A stretch of DNA of 64,000 bases from Sphingobium indicum B90A (GCF_000264945.2 NZ_CP013070.1:1550001-1614000); one strand, 5' to 3'; shown: positions 14,522 to 23,781, numbered from the stretch's first letter. The notes: generated by a model from the sequence alone, not told the origin. Numbers and translations are program-made.

Positions 14522-14607
14522 ACTGGCGTAAACTCCTCTTTTACCTCGACTCTCTACGGTCGCGGAATGTGGCTCCGCTGGTTGTCCGGCGCGTGCAGGG
14601 GAAGATG

Positions 14608-15306
14608 ATGAGCGAAGCAGCACCGCGCTATCAATTTGGCGATGTATCGCAGATTCTGGACGCCGTGGTCGCCGCCGACGGCACCGCCGGCCATGGCTAT
14701 GCCAGCGGCGCGCGGGCGAGTTTCGGGCCGAATGCCGCGCTGTCGCTGCCCGACCTGGCGGACGCGGCCTATTATCTCTGCCTGCTCCATGGCCGTCATC
14801 CCGGCGTGATCGACCATGCCGCCACGCGCTCTGCCGACAATGCGGCGCGGGCCTGGCTGGTCCAGGCGGCCGACGCTTTCGCGCGGGAACGGGCCTATCT
14901 GACCCAGGTGACGGTCGCCGTCGGTCCCGCTCCCAGCACCGCGGGGCAGAGCGATTGCGAAACCGTCGTCAGCCAGCAGCGCCACGCGCTCGACATGCTG
15001 GCCCAGTCGGACCGGCGCGGCTGCGCCATGGGGGCGGCCATCGCGCTGGTGCTCGACTGGCGGGCGGTGCGGCACGTGCTGGACATCGCCGCGATTCGCG
15101 TCGGGCTGGAACCCCATCTCTGCGACCTTCCGGATCGCGCCGCGACGCTGGAGGTCGCCAGGCAGATCGGCGGCGACGACGCCATCGACCGCGCCATCCT
15201 GTTCGGAACGCGCCAGTTGCTCAACCAGCATCGCGGGCTGTGGGACGTGCTTCAGGCCCGCGCCGGGATCCGCGCCGGCAAGGATCAGACGCTGAACCGC
15301 GCATAA
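14608..15306 (+). CDS. Conserved-looking protein of unknown function
   Basis: About 232 residues from the ATG at 14608, which has CAGGGGAAG at good spacing; an adjacent ATG at 14605 is the alternative. The protein is soluble and rich in Ala, Asp and Arg, with no signal peptide. Striking segments are YASGARASFGPNAALSLPDL, YYLCLLHGRHPGVIDHAATR and, near the end, ARQIGGDDAIDRAILFGTRQ. The Cys and His residues form no recognised metal site. It follows the rpoD terminator by about 90 bases and precedes moxR in the same direction. I do not recognise the family. Confidence 0.65.
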   Translation: MSEAAPRYQFGDVSQILDAVVAADGTAGHGYASGARASFGPNAALSLPDLADAAYYLCLLHGRHPGVIDHAATRSADNAARAWLVQAADAFARERAYLTQVTVAVGPAPSTAGQSDCETVVSQQRHALDMLAQSDRRGCAMGAAIALVLDWRAVRHVLDIAAIRVGLEPHLCDLPDRAATLEVARQIGGDDAIDRAILFGTRQLLNQHRGLWDVLQARAGIRAGKDQTLNRA

Positions 15307-15357
15307 AGGCTTTGCGCTCCTCCCCTGCTTTGCCATAGTTGGCGCGACGCAGGCAGG

Positions 15358-16218
15358 ATGAGAAACAGGAATATGCGGTTCGAAGGCACGCAGGATTATG
15401 TCGCCACCGACGATCTGAAGGTCGCGGTCAACGCTGCGGTGCTGCTTCGCCGCCCCCTGCTGGTGAAGGGGGAGCCGGGCACCGGCAAGACCGTTCTGGC
15501 GCAGGAAATCGCCAAGGCCCTGGACGCGCCGCTGATCGAATGGAACGTCAAGTCGACGACCAAGGCGCATCAGGGCCTTTATGAATATGACGCCGTCGCC
15601 CGGCTGCGCGACGGCCAGCTTGGCGACCAGCGCGTTCACGACATCGGCAATTATATCCGCAAGGGCAAGCTGTGGGAGGCGTTCACATCCCCCACCCTTC
15701 CGGTGCTGCTGATCGACGAGATCGACAAGGCCGACATCGAATTCCCCAACGACCTGTTGCAGGAACTCGACCGCATGGCCTTCCACGTCTATGAAACGGG
15801 GGAGACCGTGGCGGCGAAGGAACGGCCGGTGGTCGTCATCACCTCCAACAATGAGAAGGAACTGCCCGACGCCTTTCTGCGCCGCTGCTTCTTCCACTAT
15901 ATCAAATTCCCCGACCGGGAGACGATGCAGGCCATCATCGACGTGCATTTCCCCGGCATCCAGAAGATATTGGTCAACCGCGCGCTGGAGATTTTCTACG
16001 AAATCCGCGAAGTTCCCGGCCTCAAGAAGAAGCCCTCGACCAGCGAACTGCTCGACTGGCTGAAGCTGATCCTGGCGGAGGACATGCCGCTCGAGGTGTT
16101 GCAGGACCGCGATCCCACCAAGGCGATCCCGCCGCTGCACGGCGCCCTGCTCAAGAATGAGCAGGACGTCATGATGTTCGAACGGCTGGCCTTCATGGCC
16201 AGGCGGCAGGGACGGTAG
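15358..16218 (+). CDS. MoxR-type AAA ATPase
   Basis: Predicted 286 residues, or 281 if the ATG at 15373 (MRFEGTQDYV) is used. Walker A is GEPGTGKT (38-45), Walker B VLLIDEIDKAD (116-126), and sensor 1 lies in VVVITSNNEKELPDAFLRRC. The whole matches the MoxR/CoxD-like class that works as a chaperone-like ATPase with a VWA-domain partner to load metals or assemble enzymes. A CoxE-like VWA gene lies at 19701, 3.5 kb downstream on the same strand, separated by three other genes. The client protein is not evident. Confidence 0.9.
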   Translation: MRNRNMRFEGTQDYVATDDLKVAVNAAVLLRRPLLVKGEPGTGKTVLAQEIAKALDAPLIEWNVKSTTKAHQGLYEYDAVARLRDGQLGDQRVHDIGNYIRKGKLWEAFTSPTLPVLLIDEIDKADIEFPNDLLQELDRMAFHVYETGETVAAKERPVVVITSNNEKELPDAFLRRCFFHYIKFPDRETMQAIIDVHFPGIQKILVNRALEIFYEIREVPGLKKKPSTSELLDWLKLILAEDMPLEVLQDRDPTKAIPPLHGALLKNEQDVMMFERLAFMARRQGR

Positions 16219-16256
16219 GGGCCGCTCCCCTCCCGCCCATCGGAAAGGCCCGAACC

Positions 16257-16670
16257 ATGCCTCATCAAGCCGGATGCCTGTGCGGAAGGGTGCGGATAGC
16301 CATCGACGCGGAACCCCTGGCGGCGCGCATGTGCTGGTGCCGGCTCTGCCAATATCTGGGGGGCGGATCGGGGACCGTGAACGTCTGCTTCCCGTCCGAC
16401 AAGCTGACGGTCACGGGCGAGGTGCGCTGGCATCACAGCATCGCGGACAGCGGCACGGCGATGCGGCGCGGCTTCTGCCCCGAATGCGGCACGCCGCTCT
16501 TCAGCCTGGCCGAATCGCGCCCGCACCTGAGCTTCATCCGGGCGGGAGCGCTGGACGATCCCGATCTTCTGGCCCCTCAGGCGGTCATCTGGACCGACGC
16601 AGCGCCCGATTGGGCGCATCTGGACCCTGATCTGCCCCATTATCCGGCACAAATCCCTCCCATAGCCTGA
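16257..16670 (+). CDS. GFA/CENP-V domain zinc protein
   Basis: Predicted 137 residues. The zinc-binding cysteines of the glutathione-dependent formaldehyde-activating (GFA) fold are all present: GCLCGRV (Cys7, Cys9), CWCRLC (Cys26, Cys28, Cys31) and FCPECGTPLF (Cys74, Cys77). Most members have no proven formaldehyde role and some are S-(hydroxymethyl)glutathione-related or carbon-sulfur lyases, so the substrate is left open. Cytoplasmic. It starts 38 bases after moxR and may be co-transcribed. Confidence 0.88.
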   Translation: MPHQAGCLCGRVRIAIDAEPLAARMCWCRLCQYLGGGSGTVNVCFPSDKLTVTGEVRWHHSIADSGTAMRRGFCPECGTPLFSLAESRPHLSFIRAGALDDPDLLAPQAVIWTDAAPDWAHLDPDLPHYPAQIPPIA

Positions 16671-16764
16671 AAGGCCGCTTGCGCCGCCGGTGCATTTCGG
16701 CTCAACTTCCCTTCTGACATTCAAAGCCGCGAAAAGACGGCCATGAATTTAGGGAAGGATGCCA

Positions 16765-17793
16765 ATGCCCAAGCGTGCGTTGTCCCTTTTATCGGCGGTG
16801 CTGGCTTTGTCAGCGCCCGCATTCGCGCGCGCGGCCGAGGAACGGGAAGCCTGGACCACCACCATTACCGACCTGCGCGCCGACGCGGCCGGGATCGGCA
16901 TGCCGCAAAGCGTCGCCGGCCTGTCGCTGTCCAAGAGCGGGGAGGTTTCCCACGGCGGCAAGGGGATCGACAATTACGCGCAATATCTGTCGGACGACGG
17001 CGCGATCCAGGCGACGCTCTATGTCTATCTGCCGAGCTATGCCGACGCCTCGCTGGCCGCCTATATGACGGACAAGGCCGTGACGGAGCGCTTCGGCGCC
17101 AGGACGCGGCGCACCGCCTATGCCAGCGTCGCCGTGGCGGGTCATGCCGATGGCGCCATCCGCGCCGTCTATGACGATGCCGCCGACGGCGCGCTCACCA
17201 CCGCCGCGGCTTTCCTGCACGTCGGGCGATGGCTGGTGAAGCTGCGCGTCACCGGGCCGACGGAACGGCGGAAGGAAGTGCTCGCCGGGCTGGACGGGAT
17301 GCTGGCCGGACTCCGCTTCGACGACTCCTCCTCCATCCATGCGACCAAGCCCGCAAGGCTGACCGCCTGCCCCGCCGCCGACGCCGGCGAAGCCCGGCTG
17401 ACTCAACGATCCGCCGCCGCCCCCGTCGACGTCGCCCTGCCGCGCGAAGGGCGGGAGGCCCTCTGCATCCGGGGGAAGGTCGATACCGCCGACGGCAGCC
17501 TCGACATCCTCCAGCAGGCCGGCATCGCCTACGGCGCGATCATCGTGCCGGTGGACGATGCGGGCACGGTGATGGCGTTCGACCCGGCCGAAGCAGGCCG
17601 CGGCTACAGGCTTTCGATCCATTCGGTGGGGCAAACCGATCTCTACGGCGTCTATGACAAGGTGCCCAGCGCGCGGCAGATGGCCCAGATACTGGACGGA
17701 AAGGATCCGCAGACCGCGCAGGCGGGGGCGACGGCGGCTTACACCGCCAACGGCCAGATGACGGTGCGAACTGCGGACGCGAAGCTGCGTTAG
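16765..17793 (+). CDS. Exported protein of unknown function
   Basis: About 342 residues from the ATG at 16765, which has GGAAGG at better spacing than the ATG at 16759. A signal peptide is clear: PKRALSLLSAVLALSAPAFA, with probable cleavage after AFARA. The mature part has no repeats or membrane helices. It contains a central segment of about 130 residues (YLPSYADASLAAYMTDKAVT to WLVKLRVTGP) that looks like a compact alpha/beta domain, then a second half around LPREGREALCIRGKVDTADG. Periplasmic location is likely. No family recognised. Confidence 0.65.
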   Translation: MPKRALSLLSAVLALSAPAFARAAEEREAWTTTITDLRADAAGIGMPQSVAGLSLSKSGEVSHGGKGIDNYAQYLSDDGAIQATLYVYLPSYADASLAAYMTDKAVTERFGARTRRTAYASVAVAGHADGAIRAVYDDAADGALTTAAAFLHVGRWLVKLRVTGPTERRKEVLAGLDGMLAGLRFDDSSSIHATKPARLTACPAADAGEARLTQRSAAAPVDVALPREGREALCIRGKVDTADGSLDILQQAGIAYGAIIVPVDDAGTVMAFDPAEAGRGYRLSIHSVGQTDLYGVYDKVPSARQMAQILDGKDPQTAQAGATAAYTANGQMTVRTADAKLR

Positions 17794-18195
17794 TTCCGAG
17801 CGATGGAAGCCGATTGCCGGTTTAGGCGGCGCAGGCAAATTCGAAAATGGCGTGATATGGCCAGTTGCGGACCTAAAATCCTCCCTACGCGCAGCGTGGG
17901 GAGGGGGACCGCCGCTGAAAGCGGTGGTGGAGGGGAAATACGCAGATCGTGCCCCATTCCCCTCCACCAGCCTGCGGCTGGTCCCCCTCCCCATCTATCG
18001 ATGGGGAGGAATAGGATAGGTCCGCTTTCCACCCAAAATCATTCATTCCGGCGAATGTTGAATTTGTCCACGCCGCCGGAGAAATGGCGGAAAACATCCG
18101 TCATGCCGAACTTCATTTCGGCGCGACACGGCTTTCCGGGCAATGCCTTGGACGAAATCGCCTGCCCATGAAATCGGGACAAACCGCCCCGCAAC
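17794..18195. other. 402-bp gene-free stretch with a double repeat element
   Basis: Convergent gap between the exported protein gene and the chemoreceptor-like gene. Bases 17879-18010 are a large inverted repeat, listed separately. The rest, 18012-18195, has a small inverted stretch near 18080 (CCGCCGGAGAAATGGCGG). I see no credible gene or RNA in it. Confidence 0.5.
17879..18010. repeat. Large composite inverted repeat (GGGAGGGGGACC family)
   Basis: Left half starts TCCTCCCTACGCGCAGCGTG and continues with GGGAGGGGGACC, a small hairpin (CCGCTGAAAGCGG) and GGTGGAGGGGAA. The right half is the approximate complement: TTCCCCTCCACC, a hairpin (AGCCTGCGGCT), GGTCCCCCTCCCC and a last hairpin ending GGGGAGGA. 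Total about 132 bp. Elements of this kind are dispersed non-coding repeats; a related one lies at 27450. Confidence 0.8.
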
Positions 18196-19635
18196 TCAGA
18201 TCAGATAGCCGACCTCATAAAGCCCCCAGCGCCTCCCGCCGAACATCAGCGGCACGAACACGCTGCGCAGCGCCCGGTAACGTCCCTCGCCCAGATCCTG
18301 GCGGTAGGTGAACAGGAAGAAGTCCCCGTCCCCGTCCAGGGCGCGGCGGGTCTGGCTGTCCATGAAAATCTGCCGGTTGCGCGCATGTTCCATGTTCCAG
18401 CGCGCCTGGCCGAGCCGCTGCGGCTGGCTGCGCGCGCTGATATGGGTCGGCAGATAACCGTTCATGTCGATCAGGCAACAGCCCACTATGGCGCTGTCCT
18501 GCGCCGTCCGCCGGTCGAGCAGGGGCTGCACGAAGCGGTCGGCAAAGGCGGTAAAGCCATTTTCATATTGCGTCGGCTCGGAACCGGGCAGCGGCCGGTA
18601 TGCGGTATCGAACAGGCCGGCCATGTCCAATTCCCCCTGCGCCAGCGCCCCTTCGATCAGCGCCTGCAGCTCCTCCGCCCCCTCTTCGGCGAAGGCGATA
18701 TAGCGGCTGTTGCGCGTGACATGGCCGCTATGCGCCGCCGTGTTGAGCATGGCATTGGCCATGCCCTCCAGCCGCTCCAGATGGCCGCGCGCCGTTTCGA
18801 CGCGGGTCGCGCTTTCGGTCGCCGACTGGCTGAAACGGGCAAGTCCCTGGCGCAGCGCCGCCACGTCGCCGTCGGCCTCGTCCGTGCAGGTGACGATCGT
18901 GTCGGACCGTTCCCCGAATTGCGTCACCAGCGAAGCGATTTCGGCCATGCTGACGCGCAGCGTGTCGATATGCGAACCGACGTCGCGGCCGCGCAGGATA
19001 TTGGCCTCCACCCCGCCGATCAGTTGCCGGGCGTCGCGGTCGAGCAGACCCAGCTTGTCGCCCACCGATGCCGCCGACTCGCCCGCCTGCTCGGCCAGCC
19101 GCCTGATTTCGTCCGCCACCACGGCAAAGCCCTGCGTCGCTTCGCCGCCGCGGGCGGCCTCGATCGCTGCGTTGACGCCCAGAAGGCGCGTCTGCCGGGC
19201 GATGGCGCCGAGTTGCCCTGAAATGTCGCCCACCGTCTCGATGACGTCCAGGAACTGGCGCAGATGGCCTTCAAGGCCGGTCACATTCTCGATCAGTTCC
19301 GTCACCTGGCCCAGGGAACGGCCGATGGCCTCATGCCCCTGGGCGATGATCTGCCCCGCGCGGCGGGCGGTGAGGCTGAGTTCCTGGGCCGCCAGCACGC
19401 TTTCATTCTGGCTGACCGCCAGCGCCTGCATCGTCGATTGCAATTCGACCAGATGCGCCGAATCGTCATGGATGCGGCGAGTCAGTTCGCCCAGGAAGCC
19501 AGCCGTTTCGCTGCATTGCAATGCGATGTCGCCCGATCGTTCCCCCAGGTCGGTCAACAAGTCTAGATTTTCCAATGATCGCTGCCCTATTCCGCCCGAT
19601 ATGGATACTGCCTTGTTAACGATGCATTGCAACAC
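18196..19635 (-). CDS. Soluble methyl-accepting chemotaxis-like protein with C-terminal sensor-like domain
   Basis: Predicted 479 residues, GTG start. There is no membrane helix or signal peptide. The signalling hairpin is present with IARQTRLLGVNAAIEAARGG and FAVVADEIRRLAEQAGESAA at about 140-185, the CheA/CheW contact region. After the coiled coil, residues about 320-479 form a separate domain with LIDMNGYLPTH, ARWNMEHARNRQIF and GRRWGLYEVGY. This domain recurs at the C-terminus of some cytoplasmic receptors and probably binds a ligand. The gene lies between genes unrelated to chemotaxis; no che gene is in the window. Confidence 0.88.
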   Translation of the reverse strand: MLQCIVNKAVSISGGIGQRSLENLDLLTDLGERSGDIALQCSETAGFLGELTRRIHDDSAHLVELQSTMQALAVSQNESVLAAQELSLTARRAGQIIAQGHEAIGRSLGQVTELIENVTGLEGHLRQFLDVIETVGDISGQLGAIARQTRLLGVNAAIEAARGGEATQGFAVVADEIRRLAEQAGESAASVGDKLGLLDRDARQLIGGVEANILRGRDVGSHIDTLRVSMAEIASLVTQFGERSDTIVTCTDEADGDVAALRQGLARFSQSATESATRVETARGHLERLEGMANAMLNTAAHSGHVTRNSRYIAFAEEGAEELQALIEGALAQGELDMAGLFDTAYRPLPGSEPTQYENGFTAFADRFVQPLLDRRTAQDSAIVGCCLIDMNGYLPTHISARSQPQRLGQARWNMEHARNRQIFMDSQTRRALDGDGDFFLFTYRQDLGEGRYRALRSVFVPLMFGGRRWGLYEVGYLI

Positions 19636-19700
19636 TTAACATTCCGACAACGCGGGGGTGCTTGCATGATCGATCAAGCTGGCGGACAAGGGACGCCATC

Positions 19701-20876
19701 ATGATGCTCAACTTTCTCGATGCGCTGCGCGCTGCCGGCATTCCCGCCGGCATCAAGGAACATCTGCTGCTGCTGGAGGCGCTGGATCGCGACGTCATCG
19801 GCCAGCGGCCGGAGGATTTCTATTATCTCGCCCGCGCCACCTATGTGAAGGACGAGGGGCTGATCGACCGCTTCGACCAGGTGTTCGCCCGCGTGTTCAG
19901 GGGCGTGCTGGGCGCCGAGGGCGTCGAGGCGGAAATTCCGGAGGAATGGCTGCGGCTGGTGGCGGAGAAGTTCCTGAGCGCGGAGGAGATGGAGAAGATC
20001 AAGTCGCTGGGCAGCTGGGACGAGATCATGGAGACGCTGAAGAAGCGGCTGGAGGAGCAGAAGGGGCGTCATCAGGGCGGCAACAAGTGGATCGGCACCG
20101 GCGGCACATCCCCCTTCGGCCATGGCGGCTATAATCCCGAAGGCGTGCGGATCGGCGGCGAGAGCAAGCACAAGCGCGCCATCAAGGTGTGGGAAAAGCG
20201 CGAATTCGCCAATCTGGACAATCAGAAGGAACTGGGCACCCGCAACATCAAGGTGGCGCTGCGGCGGCTGCGGCGCTTCGCGCGGGAGGGCGCGGCGGAT
20301 GAGCTGGACCTGGACGAAACCATCCGGGGAACGGCGCGGCAGGGCTGGCTCGACATCCGCATGCGGCCGGAACGGCACAATGCGGTGAAGCTGCTGCTGT
20401 TCCTGGACGTGGGCGGATCGATGGACCCGTTCATCACGCTATGCGAGGAACTGTTCTCGGCCGCGACCAGCGAATTCAAGAACATGGAATTCTTCTACTT
20501 CCACAACTGCCTGTACGAGGGCGTATGGAAGGACAACCGCCGCCGCTTTTCGGAACGGACGCCGACCTGGGACATACTGCACAAATATGGGCATGACTAT
20601 AAGGTGATCTTCGTCGGCGACGCGGCGATGAGTCCCTATGAGATCAGCCATCCCGGCGGGTCGGTCGAACATATGAACGAGGAGCCGGGCGCGACCTGGC
20701 TGGGCCGCGTGCTGCATACCTATCCGGCTGCCGTGTGGCTGAACCCCGCGCAGGAGGCGCATTGGGGCTATAGCCAGTCGACCATGATGATCCGCGAGAT
20801 CATGAACGGGCGCATGTATCCGCTGACCATCGACGGGATAGACGGCGCGATGCGGGAATTGACGCGCAAACGGTGA
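19701..20876 (+). CDS. VWA domain (CoxE-like) partner of the MoxR ATPase
   Basis: Predicted 391 residues from the ATG at 19701 (MMLNFLDALRAAGIPAGIKE), which has AAGGGA upstream. The N-terminal part is the helical CoxE-like region. The von Willebrand factor A domain begins near residue 228 with the metal-ion-dependent adhesion site LLFLDVGGSMD, a Gly in place of the usual first Ser, as is common in this family. VIFVGDAAMSPYE follows. Expected to work with the MoxR protein at 15358 in assembling or activating a client. It ends without any gap against the convergent anmK. Confidence 0.88.
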   Translation: MMLNFLDALRAAGIPAGIKEHLLLLEALDRDVIGQRPEDFYYLARATYVKDEGLIDRFDQVFARVFRGVLGAEGVEAEIPEEWLRLVAEKFLSAEEMEKIKSLGSWDEIMETLKKRLEEQKGRHQGGNKWIGTGGTSPFGHGGYNPEGVRIGGESKHKRAIKVWEKREFANLDNQKELGTRNIKVALRRLRRFAREGAADELDLDETIRGTARQGWLDIRMRPERHNAVKLLLFLDVGGSMDPFITLCEELFSAATSEFKNMEFFYFHNCLYEGVWKDNRRRFSERTPTWDILHKYGHDYKVIFVGDAAMSPYEISHPGGSVEHMNEEPGATWLGRVLHTYPAAVWLNPAQEAHWGYSQSTMMIREIMNGRMYPLTIDGIDGAMRELTRKR

Positions 20877-21965
20877 TCAGGCCGGTTCGAAGAGGACGCC
20901 CCCCGTCAGCGGTTGCGGCGCGCCGGTGGTGCCGGGGAAGCTGATCGGCAGGCCCTTCATGTGGCGGACGGCCATATAGGCGAAACCCTGCGCCTCCAGC
21001 GCGTCGCCATCCCATCCCAGCTCGTCCACCGGCCGCACCTCCGCCCCGCTATAGCTGCCCAGCATCCGCATCAGCGTCGCATTGCGGCGCCCGCCGCCGG
21101 CGACATAGATGCGCTTCGGCCGCTCCGCCAGATGGTCCAGCCCCCGCGCCACGGCGGCGGCGGAAAAGGCGGTCAGGGTCGCCGCGCCGTCCGCCAGGGA
21201 AAGGTCGCGCACCGCCTCGATGGCGAAGGCCTCGCGGTCTATGCTCTTGGGCGGAGGGACGGCGAACCAGGGGTCGGACAGCATATCGGCCAGTCGTTCC
21301 TCATCCACCCGTCCGCCTGCCGCCGTCTCGCCATTTTCGTCGAAACCCCGGTCGCCACGGGCCTGCATCCAATTGTCGATAAGGCCGCTCGCCATGCCGG
21401 TGTCGAAGGCGACGATCTCCCCATTGGAGCCGATGGCGGTGATGTTGGCGACGCCGCCCAGATTGAGGACGGCGACCGGTTTGGGCAGGTCGTGCGCCAG
21501 AGCGCGATGATAGACGGGAAGCAGCGGGGCGCCCTGCCCTCCGGCTGCGACGTCGGCGCTGCGCAGGTCCGCGACCACCGGGATGCCGAACGCACCCGCC
21601 AGCGCCGCGCCGTCCCCGATCTGCCAGGTCCAGCGGCGTTCGGGGCGGTGGGCGACGGTGTGGCCGTGAAAACCGATGACGGCGATGTCCTGCGTCACAT
21701 GGCCGCTGCGGGCCAGCAGGTCCGACACCGCCTCGACATGGAACTCCGTCAGTTCCTCCTCGACCGCGTGGATGAGCGGTTCGAAGCCGGGCTTTTCCAT
21801 GGTCATTGCCCGCTGGCAGGCTTCCGCGAGGCGAAGGCGGAAGCCGTCATGATAGGGCATGGCGTGGAAGGCGACGCCCTTGTTCGCGCCTTCGCCGTCG
21901 GTTTCGATCAGGGCGGCGTCTATGCCGTCGCGGGAGGTGCCCGACATCAGGCCTATTGCCAGCAT
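20877..21965 (-). CDS. anmK: Anhydro-N-acetylmuramic acid kinase
   Basis: Predicted 362 residues. Converts 1,6-anhydro-MurNAc from cell-wall turnover to MurNAc-6-phosphate with ATP. The start MLAIGLMSGTSRDGIDAALI at 21965 contains the phosphate loop typical of the family. CGGAGG lies eight bases before it, favouring it over the ATG at 21971. GFHGHTVAHRPERRWTWQIG and the C-terminal YVAGGGRRNATLM are also conserved. An inverted repeat (21978-22066) ends immediately upstream and its edge contributes to the ribosome binding site. Its other partners for recycling are not in the window. Confidence 0.94.
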   Translation of the reverse strand: MLAIGLMSGTSRDGIDAALIETDGEGANKGVAFHAMPYHDGFRLRLAEACQRAMTMEKPGFEPLIHAVEEELTEFHVEAVSDLLARSGHVTQDIAVIGFHGHTVAHRPERRWTWQIGDGAALAGAFGIPVVADLRSADVAAGGQGAPLLPVYHRALAHDLPKPVAVLNLGGVANITAIGSNGEIVAFDTGMASGLIDNWMQARGDRGFDENGETAAGGRVDEERLADMLSDPWFAVPPPKSIDREAFAIEAVRDLSLADGAATLTAFSAAAVARGLDHLAERPKRIYVAGGGRRNATLMRMLGSYSGAEVRPVDELGWDGDALEAQGFAYMAVRHMKGLPISFPGTTGAPQPLTGGVLFEPA

Positions 21966-21977
21966 TTCCATTTCCTC

Positions 21978-22066
21978 CGTTCGGGCTGCGACTTGTTCCT
22001 TCTTTAGAGAAGTGGAGGGCTTCGACAAGCATGCCCTGAGCCTGTCGAAGGGCTCAGCCCGAACGG
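21978..22066. repeat. Dispersed inverted repeat between anmK and tyrS
   Basis: Arms CCGTTCGGGCTG and CAGCCCGAACGG face each other. The internal CTTCGACAAGC and GCCTGTCGAAGG also pair. The loop side includes TTCTTTAGAGAAGTG, nearly the same as TTCTTGAAGAGAAGTG in the element at 59578. The two are clearly the same family. Confidence 0.85.
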
Positions 22067-22133
22067 GGTGGGATCAGCTTGCCCCATGAAGCCCTTTTCG
22101 TGTCGGTTAGCCGATGCTACAGGGCGCGGCATC

Positions 22134-23351
22134 ATGACCAGCTATTCCTCCGACCTGCTCCGCCTGCTCGACGCGCGCGGCTATATCCACCAGTTGACCG
22201 ATGCGGAGGGGCTGGACGCGCTCGCCGCCAGGCAGGTCGTGCCGGGCTATATCGGCTTCGATCCCACGGCGCCCTCGCTGCATGTCGGCCACCTGGTGTC
22301 GATCATGATGCTGCGGCAGTTGCAGAAGGCCGGGCACAAGCCCATCGTCCTGATGGGCGGCGGCACCGGCAAGATCGGCGACCCCAGCTTCAAGGACGAA
22401 GCGCGCAAGCTGTTGACCACAGACGCCATCGCGCAGAATGTGGCGAGCATCAAGCGGGTGTTCGAACGGTTCCTGACCTTCGGCGACGGGCCGACCGACG
22501 CGATCATGCTCGACAATGCGGAATGGCTGGACCGGCTGGAATATATCCCCTTCCTGCGCGACATCGGCCAGCATTTCTCGGTCAACCGGATGCTGAGTTT
22601 CGATTCGGTGAAGCTGCGGCTGGACCGGGAACAGTCGCTCAGCTTCCTGGAATTCAACTATATGATCCTCCAGGCCTATGACTTTCTGGAACTGTCGCGC
22701 CGTTCGGCCTGCCGGTTGCAGATGGGCGGATCGGACCAGTGGGGCAATATCGTCAACGGCGTCGAACTGACGCGCCGGGTGGACGGCACGCAGGTGTTCG
22801 GACTGACGACCCCGCTGCTCACCAATGCGGACGGCACCAAGATGGGCAAGACCGTGGGCGGCGCGGTATGGCTCAACGAGGACCAGCTTTCCAGCTATGA
22901 TTACTGGCAGTTCTGGCGCAACACGGCCGATGCCGACGTCGCCAACCGGCTGCGGCTGTTCACCGACCTGCCGATGGACGAGGTGGAGCGGCTGGCCGCC
23001 TTGCAGGGCGCGGAGATCAACGAGGCGAAGAAGATCCTGGCGAACGAGGCCACGGCGCTCTGCCGCGGCGCCGATGCCGCCGCAGCGGCTGCGGAAACGG
23101 CCCGGCGGACCTTCGAAGAGGGCGCGTCCGACGCCAACCTGCCGACCGCCAGCCTTGGCGCCGAAGGGCTGAACATCGTGCAGGGGACGACCGCGCTGGG
23201 CTTTGCCGCCTCCAACAAGGAAGTGCGGCGGAAGCTGGCGGAGGGCGCGATCCGCGTCAATGGCGAGGTGGTGAGCGACCCTGCCCTGCCGTTGAAGGCG
23301 GGGGACAAGCTCAGCTTCGGCGCGAAGAAGCACGGGCTGATAACCGCCTGA
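22134..23351 (+). CDS. tyrS: Tyrosyl-tRNA synthetase
   Basis: Predicted 405 residues, class I TyrRS of the bacterial type. The start [20 protein letters not shown] is chosen over upstream in-frame codons because it matches the family. The HIGH-type signature is [10 protein letters not shown]. The tyrosine-binding pocket includes [12 protein letters not shown] and [12 protein letters not shown]. The KMSKS-type loop is [14 protein letters not shown]-terminal S4 RNA-binding domain ends in [17 protein letters not shown]. Cytoplasmic. It stands alone; no T-box leader is visible upstream. Confidence 0.97.
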   Translation: MTSYSSDLLRLLDARGYIHQLTDAEGLDALAARQVVPGYIGFDPTAPSLHVGHLVSIMMLRQLQKAGHKPIVLMGGGTGKIGDPSFKDEARKLLTTDAIAQNVASIKRVFERFLTFGDGPTDAIMLDNAEWLDRLEYIPFLRDIGQHFSVNRMLSFDSVKLRLDREQSLSFLEFNYMILQAYDFLELSRRSACRLQMGGSDQWGNIVNGVELTRRVDGTQVFGLTTPLLTNADGTKMGKTVGGAVWLNEDQLSSYDYWQFWRNTADADVANRLRLFTDLPMDEVERLAALQGAEINEAKKILANEATALCRGADAAAAAAETARRTFEEGASDANLPTASLGAEGLNIVQGTTALGFAASNKEVRRKLAEGAIRVNGEVVSDPALPLKAGDKLSFGAKKHGLITA

Positions 23352-23355
23352 AATC

Positions 23356-23380
23356 AAAAGAGCCTTTAAAGGGCTTTAAC
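23356..23380 (+). terminator. Weak hairpin after tyrS
   Basis: An imperfect stem, AAAGAGCCTTT against AAAGGGCTTT, begins a few bases after the tyrS stop. It is short and lacks a proper T run, so it is only a possible terminator. Confidence 0.35.
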
Positions 23381-23427
23381 CATGGAATTTAAGGAAGAGG
23401 CCATCTTCCTCAGCCTATCCTGCGAAC

Positions 23428-23781
23428 ATGCCTTCGGTGTTCGCAAGCCTTTCCCACCTGAACCAGTCGCGGGATAGCGCCGTCAACCAACGGCGCGCGC
23501 AGCGCGACCTGGTCGATATGGTCAGCCATATCACGGCGCAGGGGCGGACCCATGGCACGCGGATCATCAACATCTCCGCCCTGGGACTGATGTGCCGGAC
23601 GGAGGCGCCCCTTGGCATGGGCGAACGGGTGACGATATGGCTGCCCGTGGTGAAGGATCATGCCGCGGAAGTGCGCTGGTCGGAGGATGGGCGGATCGGC
23701 GTCGAGTTCCTCAAGCCCATCGAACCGCGGGTCTATGAGGCCATGCTGTCGCTCATTCCGCCGCGCCAGACGGCCTGGTAA
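23428..23781 (+). CDS. PilZ domain protein
   Basis: Predicted 117 residues, a single PilZ-type beta barrel. The pattern is RRAQRDLVDMVSHITAQGRT, then IINISALGLMCRT and VRWSEDGRIGVEFLKPIEP. The DxSxxG-like motif appears as NISALGL and the RxxxR-like switch as QRRAQR, so cyclic-di-GMP binding is plausible but the first arginines are not canonical. Two GGDEF-EAL proteins are encoded elsewhere in the window. The last 29 bases overlap the convergent mscS-type gene. Confidence 0.8.
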   Translation: MPSVFASLSHLNQSRDSAVNQRRAQRDLVDMVSHITAQGRTHGTRIINISALGLMCRTEAPLGMGERVTIWLPVVKDHAAEVRWSEDGRIGVEFLKPIEPRVYEAMLSLIPPRQTAW

